Shown here in pieces: positions 8,253 through 13,164 of a DNA stretch of 15,956 bases. The stretch lies in contig DATIJC010000027.1 in NCBI GenBank assembly GCA_035479015.1, forward strand, positions 1 through 15,956, in the 5' to 3' direction. Every line of letters starts with the position of its first letter. Positions within the stretch are counted from its first letter, which is position 1. Both the position numbers and the translations under genes were made by a program. The notes below the pieces were generated by a model. The model was given only the letters and a program-made list of their open reading frames with translations. It was not told the DNA's origin and did not search any database. Source of the stretch: DATIJC01 sp035479015 (GTDB lineage Bacteria; Patescibacteriota; Microgenomatia; UBA1400; UBA12028).

Positions 8253-8281
8253 TTGATAAGAAGGTGAAAAATAGGTTAAAT
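8253..8281 (+). promoter_or_regulatory. Candidate promoter TTGATA-17-TTAAAT, leaderless
   Basis: On the + strand TTGATA (5 of 6 to TTGACA) is followed by a 17-bp spacer and TTAAAT (4 of 6 to TATAAT). The -10 box ends 8 nt before the ATG at 8290, so the transcript would start at or just before the start codon. No Shine-Dalgarno is present there, in agreement. Confidence 0.45.
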
Positions 8282-8289
8282 GTACCCCT

Positions 8290-9027
8290 ATGATGAACAT
8301 AAAAGACATGAAACCAATGCAAATTGCCAAAGTTGTAATAGCGATCGTTATTGAGCTCGTATTGTTTGCGGGTGTAGCCGGCGCAACTATCTTCGCTCTG
8401 CGTATGAAGCCAGAGCTTGCTGGGTTATCGAAAGGTCAAGCTCAGGTTCAGGCAGAAGTTGATCAACTCGTGAGCTCAGTGGGCAAACTCATGACACTGC
8501 CAAGTGATGAGAAACCGACTATCGCTACTGTTACTGATCCAAGCAAGTTAAAAGAACAAGCTTTTTTCCAGAATGCAAAAGCCGGGGATAGAGTGCTCAT
8601 TTACACCAACGCCCGCAAGGCAATTTTATATAGACCTACAGAGAATAAGATCATCGAAGTCGGTGCAATCAATATTAACCAGCAAGCACAAGCCACCCAG
8701 TCGGCGCAGCCAGTGAAGTTCGCTATCTATAACGGTACGACCACTCCTAGACTCACTGACAAAATGGCCACAGCGCTGAAGACTGCAGTCAATAACGCCG
8801 ATGTCGATACGCAGGCAAACGCGAAGAAGAACGATTACAGCGAGACTATCCTCATTGATCTGAGTGGTAAGAGCGCTGACGTGACCAAGCAATTGGCAGA
8901 TCTTTTGAAGATTAAAGTGGGGACATTACCTGCCGGCGAGAAGAAACCAACAGATGACCTATTCTTGATTATTGTAGGTAAGGATCTTGAGAGTTCTGCG
9001 TCACCAGCCCCTAGTGCGACTCCGTAA
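8290..9027 (+). CDS. Membrane-anchored protein with LytR C-terminal (LytR_C) domain
   Basis: A 245-residue protein with one N-terminal membrane helix (~13-36), a short linker and an extracytoplasmic part. Residues ~92-129 (FFQNAKAGDRVLIYTNARKA...KIIEVGAINI) form a compact beta-rich unit that I know from similar CPR proteins. Residues ~142-232 fit the LytR_C family: VKFAIYNGTT at the start, ETILIDLSG in the middle and LPAGEKKPTDDLFLIIVGKD at the end. The tail is a short Ser/Ala/Pro stretch. LytR_C domains occur in envelope proteins and alone as here; no LCP catalytic domain is present, so it is not a wall-teichoic-acid ligase. The role is unknown, probably at the cell envelope. An ATG three bases downstream is an equal start. 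The 3' end overlaps the convergent HTH gene by 17 bp. Confidence 0.8.
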   Translation: MMNIKDMKPMQIAKVVIAIVIELVLFAGVAGATIFALRMKPELAGLSKGQAQVQAEVDQLVSSVGKLMTLPSDEKPTIATVTDPSKLKEQAFFQNAKAGDRVLIYTNARKAILYRPTENKIIEVGAININQQAQATQSAQPVKFAIYNGTTTPRLTDKMATALKTAVNNADVDTQANAKKNDYSETILIDLSGKSADVTKQLADLLKIKVGTLPAGEKKPTDDLFLIIVGKDLESSASPAPSATP

Positions 9028-9247
9028 CTGACTCGCTGGTCATGCCTAGGATCCACAACACTGCTTCTTTTTTATAGCGGCGATCACCTCGGGCATTAAT
9101 GCGAATAGCTTGCAATTTGCCACGTTTGCCCCAGCGCTTGAGTGTCAGCGGAGACACCCGAAGCAACTCACTGACTTCGCGAATGGTCAAAAGATCCGGT
9201 AAATCGTGTATATCTATGCGTTTCTTGGGTGCAGGAGTATCAGTCAT
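9011..9247 (-). CDS. Small helix-turn-helix protein, excisionase/MerR-type (HTH_17-like)
   Basis: A 78-residue protein. The core LLTIREVSELLRVSPLTLKRWGKRGKLQAIRI...DRRYKKEAV (residues ~19-63) is the winged-helix pattern of excisionase-family and MerR-like DNA-binding domains: the T-x-x-E-(V/A)-x-x-L-L start, then V-S-x-x-T-(L/V)-x-R-W in the recognition helix and the R-R-Y/F wing. No effector domain follows. Such proteins act as small regulators or recombination-directionality factors. No integrase or mobile element is nearby, so a local regulator or nucleoid-type role is more likely. It is divergent from the Cys-rich gene (77 bp between starts), which it could regulate; that is only positional. 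The 3' end overlaps the LytR_C gene by 17 bp. Confidence 0.8.
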   Translation of the reverse strand: MTDTPAPKKRIDIHDLPDLLTIREVSELLRVSPLTLKRWGKRGKLQAIRINARGDRRYKKEAVLWILGMTSESVTESH

Positions 9248-9324
9248 ACAGTATCAAACCTCGTCTTTCTGTAGCCACAAAGTAGCATGTTGTGTTTGAT
9301 AGGGTCAAGTGGCAATATATATAC

Positions 9325-9717
9325 ATGACAAAAAATCAAAAATCAAAAATCAAAAAGTTTTCTTTTATTGCTGTCGCACTGCTAGCATTTTTTAGCGTTC
9401 TGCTGATCTGGTATCTACAAAACGTATCAATCAATCTTGATTCTCGGAGCAAAGCCACAAGTACACAATGTACCTCAGGTCAAAAGCAATGTTACGGGAG
9501 TGGGAAAAAGACGTGTATTGGTGGTCAGTGGGTAGTCGGCTCATTATGTGGATCTAGTCAGGAATGTTTTGTGAATTCAAGTGGAAGCCTCGCCTGTAGA
9601 AATAAACAGACATGCATAAGCTATGGACAATGCTTACCAGCTACTGGTACATGTTGTGCTGGTACGTCGCCCCAACAGACGAGTCCATACTGTCCAGGTA
9701 GCTGGGCGTGCAAATAG
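9325..9717 (+). CDS. Small secreted or membrane-anchored 12-cysteine protein
   Basis: A 130-residue protein of unknown function. It has a lysine-rich N-terminus (MTKNQKSKIKKF), a hydrophobic segment (~13-31) acting as signal peptide or anchor, and an extracytoplasmic region with 12 cysteines (49, 56, 64, 75, 81, 91, 97, 103, 110, 111, 123, 129). The even number and the spacing suggest six disulfides. The first part (CTSGQKQCYGSGKKTCIGGQ, then W, G and C75) shows a C-x6-C-x7-C-x(n)-G-x-W-x-x-G-x-x-C pattern seen in small bacterial adhesin-like repeats, but I cannot name a family. ATG 9325 is chosen because it gives a clean signal sequence; a GTG in frame at 9292 is poorer. A TATATA-rich stretch with TTGATA upstream (9296-9323) could be its promoter. 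The first codons are built from a heptamer repeat. Confidence 0.7.
   Translation: MTKNQKSKIKKFSFIAVALLAFFSVLLIWYLQNVSINLDSRSKATSTQCTSGQKQCYGSGKKTCIGGQWVVGSLCGSSQECFVNSSGSLACRNKQTCISYGQCLPATGTCCAGTSPQQTSPYCPGSWACK
9331..9356. repeat. Heptamer array (AAAAATC) at the 5' end of the Cys-rich gene
   Basis: Three exact tandem copies of AAAAATC (9331-9351) and a partial fourth (AAAAA). They encode the lysine/glutamine/serine-rich N-terminus just before the membrane helix. A unit is 7 bp, so a change of one copy would shift the frame after about three to ten codons. Confidence 0.8.
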
Positions 9718-9722
9718 GGGAG

Positions 9723-9750
9723 GGTAACAAGCAGCTTTTATGCTTGTACC
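9723..9750 (+). terminator. Hairpin after the Cys-rich gene, possible weak terminator
   Basis: GGTA-a-CAAGCA pairs with TGCTTGTACC around the loop GCTTTTA, giving a 10-bp stem with one bulged A, starting 6 nt after the stop codon. No T tract follows (AAAGCTTTAG), so it may be a 3'-end-protecting hairpin and not an intrinsic terminator. Confidence 0.35.
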
Positions 9751-9783
9751 AAAGCTTTAGTGATTTATCACGTCGCTCGCGAG

Positions 9784-9800
9784 TCCCGCCACGGCGGGAT
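9784..9800. repeat. GC-rich palindrome, copy 1 (TCCCGCC/GGCGGGA)
   Basis: TCCCGCC and GGCGGGA form 7-bp arms around a 2-nt centre. It is preceded by another small palindrome (CTCGCGAG, 9776-9783). Nearly the same as the element at 9939-9956. Confidence 0.6.
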
Positions 9801-9938
9801 TGATATAGTCTGATCTATTTGTTTTATTCGGGTTTTAAATATCGTGAAATGTCATGTCGCACAATATTCAGCAATGGGGAAAACCTTTTGCCAGAAATTT
9901 TATTGAAGTAAATGCAAGAAATATCGAGCGCAGCGAAG

Positions 9939-9956
9939 ATCCCGCCGCGGCGGGAT
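9939..9956. repeat. GC-rich palindrome, copy 2 (ATCCCGCCG/CGGCGGGAT)
   Basis: A perfect 18-bp palindrome in an A/T-rich intergenic stretch. Differs from the copy at 9784 by one base in the core. Likely a REP-like interspersed element. Confidence 0.65.
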
Positions 9957-10030
9957 GCTTCTATATTACGGAAGCCTTAGTAGTATGTAAAGATTTGTGT
10001 CGTTAGGTAATGCAACATATTTCTCTTTTA

Positions 10031-10058
10031 GAATTTGGTATTTGGATTTTGGAATTTA
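10031..10058. repeat. Four-unit heptamer array (GAATTTG type), intergenic
   Basis: Consecutive 7-mers GAATTTG, GTATTTG, GATTTTG, GAATTTA. Imperfect units with conserved period, in the gene-poor interval downstream of rplL. Confidence 0.7.
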
Positions 10059-10138
10059 AACAAACTCCCCTGTACCAAAGCCTCAAAATCGGTTTTTGTT
10101 GTTTTGTGATGTATGTTTGGTCATTTGTTTTTACCCAC

Positions 10139-10167
10139 CAAAAACCCCGCTTTTTTACGGCGGGGTC
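10139..10167 (-). terminator. Intrinsic terminator of the rplJ-rplL operon
   Basis: On the - strand ACCCCGC (10160-10166) pairs with GCGGGGT (10144-10150) around a 9-nt A-rich loop and is followed by TTTTT. It lies about 25 nt after the rplL stop, the expected end of the operon. Confidence 0.85.
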
Positions 10168-10190
10168 AACAACTTCGATAAGTTATTTTT

Positions 10191-10571
10191 TTACTTCAGT
10201 TCTACGGTTGCGCCGGCAGCTGTGAGTTTGGCTTTCGCATCCTCAGCAACTTCTTTTTTGACGCCTTTGGCGATCTCAACTGGCGATGGTTTCTCAACCA
10301 ATGCTTTTGCTTCACCAAGCCCGAGTTCGGGTTTAATTAGGCGGACAGCTTTAATGACTTCCAGCTTCTTGTCACCGAATGATGTCATGATGACATCAAA
10401 CTCGGTTTTCTCTTCTGCTGGAGCCGCTGCGGCTGCTCCTGGCATTGCACCCATCATGACTGGAGCACTGGCGCTAACGCCAAACTTCTCTTCCAGCGCT
10501 TTTACAAGCTCTGACACTTCTAAAAGTGTCATCTTTTCCACTTCGGCGACGATTGATTTAATGTCAGCCAT
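10191..10571 (-). CDS. rplL: 50S ribosomal protein L7/L12
   Basis: A 126-residue L7/L12, the multimeric stalk protein that recruits translation GTPases. The N-terminal dimerisation/L10-binding helices (MADIKSIVAEVEKMTLLEVSELVKALEEKFG) are followed by an Ala/Pro/Met-rich hinge (~34-53). The C-terminal domain starts EKTEFDVIMTSFGDKKLEVIKAVR and carries the conserved GLGEAKALVEKPSPVEIAKGVKKEVAEDAKAKLTAAGA region that contacts elongation factors. Length is normal. AAAGGAG lies 5 nt before the ATG, a clear Shine-Dalgarno. The gene is 16 nt after rplJ and is the last of the operon, followed by an intrinsic terminator. Confidence 0.97.
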   Translation of the reverse strand: MADIKSIVAEVEKMTLLEVSELVKALEEKFGVSASAPVMMGAMPGAAAAAPAEEKTEFDVIMTSFGDKKLEVIKAVRLIKPELGLGEAKALVEKPSPVEIAKGVKKEVAEDAKAKLTAAGATVELK

Positions 10572-10587
10572 AAGACTCCTTTAATAA

Positions 10588-11091
10588 TTATACTTTGCGC
10601 GTAATTGCGCCTAAAGCCAAAACTAAATCTCTAACACCCGCGTTGAGTACGCCAACTAATTTACTGGCCGGTGCGTTTAAGCGAGACAATAATTGCGATA
10701 CCAACTCTTCCCTCCCAGGGAGTTTGGAGAGCTCAATCACTTGTGTTTCGGTGAGCACTTTACCACTGAGCAATCCTTGTTTAATTTGCGGCAGGTTATT
10801 CTCCTTGGCAAATTGGACAAGCACTTTGAGCGGCGCCACTTCATCTTCAAATGAGAACAACACAGCACTTTGTCCTTGTAAGGACTTTTTCAACTCTTCC
10901 TTGCCAAAGGTTTTGGCCAGGAGGGTATTCTTAGCGATGATGAGTTCTCCACCAGCTTCATGTAAGCTCTTTCGCAGCTTCGTCTGCAATTTGACATTGA
11001 GTCCGGCGTAATCGACGACGATGGTTGACTTGGCGCGGCCAAACATCTCGGTCAATAGGGCCATTTGCTCGATATTTTTAGAATTTGGCAT
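10588..11091 (-). CDS. rplJ: 50S ribosomal protein L10
   Basis: A 167-residue L10, base of the L12 stalk. It shows the usual N-terminal start (PNSKNIEQMALLTEMFGRAKSTIVVDYAGLNV), the KNTLLAKTF region that faces 23S rRNA, and the C-terminal alpha-helix that holds L12 dimers. The start ATG 11091 has GAGGA 6-7 nt upstream; the frame continues 27 codons further to 11172, but that stretch is the regulatory leader and not protein. L10 or its complex with L12 is known to repress its own operon through a leader RNA, and such a leader is visible immediately upstream. Confidence 0.96.
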   Translation of the reverse strand: MPNSKNIEQMALLTEMFGRAKSTIVVDYAGLNVKLQTKLRKSLHEAGGELIIAKNTLLAKTFGKEELKKSLQGQSAVLFSFEDEVAPLKVLVQFAKENNLPQIKQGLLSGKVLTETQVIELSKLPGREELVSQLLSRLNAPASKLVGVLNAGVRDLVLALGAITRKV

Positions 11092-11206
11092 AAAAAATCC
11101 TCGCTTCTTTTGCACAAAGACCACGAGGTAAAAAATTATCCCTCGGCAGGATTTACGATCGTCCTTCGCCAAGCTCAGGATCTTCGACCTACGGTCTTTG
11201 GAACAG
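11092..11206 (-). ncRNA. Ribosomal protein L10 leader (autoregulatory mRNA leader)
   Basis: The transcript between the promoter and rplJ has a closing helix CAAAGACC (11193-11200) with GGTCTTTG (11115-11122), perfect over 8 bp. Inside lie a hairpin built from the element at 11161-11183 and the sequence AATCCTGCCGAGGG followed by CCTCG, whose CGAGG/CCTCG arms (11141-11145 and 11124-11128) form a second hairpin. The CCTGCCGAGG...CCTCG...GTCTTTGTG arrangement is what I know from L10 leaders of other bacteria. L10(L12) binding here would repress rplJ-rplL. Confidence 0.7.
11161..11189. repeat. Interspersed element of the CCTTCGnCAAGCTCAGGA type
   Basis: GTCCTTCGCCAAGCTCAGGA followed by TCTTCGACC resembles a short palindromic element that recurs in many bacterial genomes. 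Its arms TCCT/AGGA form a hairpin. It sits within the L10 leader. A related core (AAGCTCAGG) recurs at 15674-15682 in a coding region. Confidence 0.5.
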
Positions 11207-11211
11207 AGGCT

Positions 11212-11240
11212 ATTGTATCACGAGGTGCCCTAAATCTCAA
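11212..11240 (-). promoter_or_regulatory. Promoter of rplJ-rplL: TTGAGA-17-TACAAT with extended -10
   Basis: On the - strand TTGAGA (5 of 6) is separated by 17 bp from TACAAT (5 of 6). The spacer ends in TGA, an extended -10 (TGnTACAAT). The predicted start near 11205 gives a leader of about 115 nt. The -35 box overlaps the stop codon of the upstream secreted-protein gene. Confidence 0.75.
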
Positions 11241-12196
11241 AATGGAGATGGAGTCGGGGTGGGCGTAGGTGTGCTACAAGCAGGACTCTGGCAAGTTCCG
11301 TTGTAGCAGATAAACGAATAGTTTGGATTCCAATCATTACATTGTTGAGTGGTTACGCAGTTCGCCCCGCACACTTGCTCCAGGGTATATGGAGTGGGTT
11401 TAGGTGTCACATATGGCGTGGGGGTCGGAGTGGCGGCACATGTACACGTATTGTCAGAGACGCATGATGGGTTACGGCAGACTCCATTGCTACACACAAA
11501 GTTGTATATAGTATTTCCAATCTTATAGCACTCAGCACTGGTAGCGCATGTCGTCGTGCATGCCACACTCAAAGGGACTGGAGGGGCCGTGGTACCTGGT
11601 GTTGCGGTTGGCGTAGGGGTTGGAATGGGAGGAGGCGCTAGCGCTACCACGATATATTTTTTCCAGATAGTGGTGGAGGCAGTCGTCCTATATAAAGTGT
11701 TATTTACAAAGGTTTTTCCTGTCCAATTGTCTACGGCTGTCAGAGTAAAGCCGTTATTATTTGGTCCGAATTGAGTCACGATTTGAAATAAATTGTTGTT
11801 AGTCAGAAAAGAAACGCTCTGACCGTTAAAGGAGGTTATCCTGTAGTTCCCCGCTGTCGCCAGCGTACTGGGTTTGCTCTTCCATTCTCTGGTTATCCCT
11901 GTGTCCACGCTTGGTGAATAGACAAACATGGAATTAGTTTCATTGGTGTATACACCGTTAAAGTAGAGGCCGTCAAAGACAAATCTATTGCGGGTGGAAA
12001 CAGTTGGGGAAACCACATTTGTCAGCGTGACTCTAAAGCGCGGGTTAAGACGGGGCATTGGGGTAGGATTGGAGGCGCTGCTGCGGTTTTCACCCGTAAA
12101 CGTGTTGGAAACCACTACGCCTGTCAAAAACAGGGCACTCGCGAAAATAGAAACAACTACCAACCCGCCAAAGAGATGATGGTCTGAAGACTTCAT
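11237..12196 (-). CDS. Secreted/membrane-anchored protein with two 6-cysteine modules and PT-rich linkers
   Basis: A 319-residue protein without a family I can name. Order: membrane helix (~10-31), a beta-rich unique domain (~52-186), a Pro/Thr linker (188-207), Cys module 1 (C213, 217, 223, 235, 240, 245, then C251 and C253), a second PT linker (256-270), Cys module 2 (C276, 280, 286, 297, 302, 307) and a final PT tail. Both modules follow C-x3-C-x5-C-x10/11-C-x4-C-x4-C with a shared (V/I)-C-x-N-G-x-C-x-x-P-x-C end, so they are internal repeats, probably disulfide-bonded outside the cell. The PT linkers suggest an extended surface protein. It is inserted between rplA and rplJ, on the same strand, with its own strong leaderless promoter. 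No Shine-Dalgarno precedes the ATG. Confidence 0.8.
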   Translation of the reverse strand: MKSSDHHLFGGLVVVSIFASALFLTGVVVSNTFTGENRSSASNPTPMPRLNPRFRVTLTNVVSPTVSTRNRFVFDGLYFNGVYTNETNSMFVYSPSVDTGITREWKSKPSTLATAGNYRITSFNGQSVSFLTNNNLFQIVTQFGPNNNGFTLTAVDNWTGKTFVNNTLYRTTASTTIWKKYIVVALAPPPIPTPTPTATPGTTAPPVPLSVACTTTCATSAECYKIGNTIYNFVCSNGVCRNPSCVSDNTCTCAATPTPTPYVTPKPTPYTLEQVCGANCVTTQQCNDWNPNYSFICYNGTCQSPACSTPTPTPTPSPF

Positions 12197-12202
12197 GAAT
12201 CA

Positions 12203-12231
12203 ATCATGACTGCTGCGAGAAACCGTGTCAA
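12203..12231 (-). promoter_or_regulatory. Strong promoter TTGACA-17-CATGAT, leaderless
   Basis: On the - strand a perfect -35 TTGACA is followed by a 17-bp spacer and CATGAT (4 of 6). The -10 ends 6 nt before the ATG of the Cys-rich secreted protein gene, so the mRNA should begin at the start codon. The box begins just after the rplA stop codon. Confidence 0.65.
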
Positions 12232-12234
12232 GAA

Positions 12235-13020
12235 TTACAATTGGACTTTAATGCCTGGACTCATGGAACTGCAGATAGAAAGCTTGAAAGCTTTCCCCTG
12301 TCCCAAGGTCTTTAGTAGGTTTTCGACGTTTGCTACAAGTTCACTAGTGTCCATAGAAAGTTTTCCAATCACGACATGCATGAGTGGAGACTTTTTCTCA
12401 CCCTTGACCGTGGTCATACCACCTTCAAGTTGTTTCTTACGGATGGTCGGGTCATTTGAGAGCGTACCATTCTTCGGGTTTGGCATGAGTCCTTTGGGTC
12501 CTAAGAGTTTTGCAAATTTGGTGAGCTTTCCCATATCTTTGGGTGTAGCCAAGAGGACATCAAAATTTGTGAGACCTTTTGTTAGTTCTTCGACAGTCGC
12601 ATCATCAAAGATGCGTACATTTAGTTTCTTACCGGTCGAGAATGGGAATTCCACATCCAGCGCGGCGACAATTTCGCGCAGGACCAAGTGAGCTTCTACG
12701 CTTGCATCAAACTTTGGTGCAGGTAGACTCTTGAGGAGTTCTACTGCATCTTTTAGTTTGTACAGTTTGAGTCTGTCTACTTTTCCATGAGCTTCTTGGT
12801 AACGCTTACTGCGGCCAGATTGGCCTTGGCGCTTATTGGTAGCTGCTTTCTCTTCGGTCGCAGCTGTTTCACCTTCTACTTCTTGTACAGGGGTTTCATT
12901 CGCGGCAATTTCTTGTTCCATGCTTAGTTGCTTCATGGGGACGAAGAGATCGGCTGTGAGCTCATCCACTGGTTCCGGGATTTCCGACATGTTTTTTACT
13001 TTGTATTTACTTCTGGCCAT
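12235..13020 (-). CDS. rplA: 50S ribosomal protein L1 with acidic N-terminal extension
   Basis: A 261-residue L1, protein of the mobile L1 stalk that moves deacylated tRNA from the E site. The core begins near residue 70 (GRSKRYQEAHGKVDRLKLYKLKDAVELL). It contains LNVRIFDDA, DVLLATPKDMG and the diagnostic LLGPKGLMPNPKNGT (172-186), then the C-terminal RNA-contacting end KAFKLSICSSMSPGIKV. The first ~65 residues (NMSEIPEPVDELTADL... EVEGETAATEEKAAT) are an acidic, low-complexity addition absent from typical ~230-residue L1 proteins. The start is supported by AAGGA 6 nt before the ATG. It follows rplK after a 143-bp gap filled largely by heptamer repeats, wider than usual for this pair. L1 is known to repress its own operon in other bacteria. 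Confidence 0.96.
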   Translation of the reverse strand: MARSKYKVKNMSEIPEPVDELTADLFVPMKQLSMEQEIAANETPVQEVEGETAATEEKAATNKRQGQSGRSKRYQEAHGKVDRLKLYKLKDAVELLKSLPAPKFDASVEAHLVLREIVAALDVEFPFSTGKKLNVRIFDDATVEELTKGLTNFDVLLATPKDMGKLTKFAKLLGPKGLMPNPKNGTLSNDPTIRKKQLEGGMTTVKGEKKSPLMHVVIGKLSMDTSELVANVENLLKTLGQGKAFKLSICSSMSPGIKVQL

Positions 13021-13089
13021 AAGCGATCCTTTTAGGTTGGTTCTAATTAATTATTCCGAATACCTTATAAATCTATTTTTCTAACAGAT

Positions 13090-13164
13090 GTATATTGTAT
13101 CTAGTATTTCGTATATCGATTCAGGTGTCATTCAATATACGTTATACAAAATACGATATACATT
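13090..13164. repeat. Inverted pair of heptamer arrays between rplK and rplA
   Basis: Four units of GTATNNN (GTATATT, GTATCTA, GTATTTC, GTATATC; 13090-13117) are followed, after 19 nt, by four units of ATACNNN (ATACGTT, ATACAAA, ATACGAT, ATACATT; 13137-13164). ATAC is the reverse complement of GTAT, so the two arrays face each other and can form an imperfect stem in the rplK-rplA mRNA. The last unit reaches the rplK stop codon. A TACAAT box (13094-13099, - strand) inside the array could be an internal promoter for rplA, without a clear -35. Confidence 0.75.

Larger units (their letters stand above)
9718..10138. other. Gene-poor interval with palindromes and a heptamer array
   Basis: No convincing coding frame, tRNA or CRISPR is seen here. 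It holds a hairpin right after the Cys-rich gene (9723-9750), two GC-rich palindromes (9784-9800 and 9939-9956) in otherwise A/T-rich DNA, and a GAATTTG-type heptamer array (10031-10058). The short frame at 10010-10225 is a translation of the heptamer array and the terminator region and is not called. Confidence 0.6.

Noticed and set aside
9011..9247. Excisionase of a prophage or integrative element
   Set aside because: The HTH fold fits, but there is no integrase, attachment-site repeat or other mobile gene in the window.
10096..10584. A 162-codon + strand frame across rplL
   Set aside because: It is antisense to the well-supported L7/L12 gene and to its terminator, with low-complexity Ser/Ala composition.
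11092..11172. N-terminal extension of L10 by 27 residues
   Set aside because: The stretch is the structured L10 leader, and a good Shine-Dalgarno lies before the internal ATG at 11091.
12278..12295. Hairpin GAAAGC/GCTTTC near the end of rplA as a terminator
   Set aside because: It lies inside the coding sequence and has no T tract after it on the - strand.
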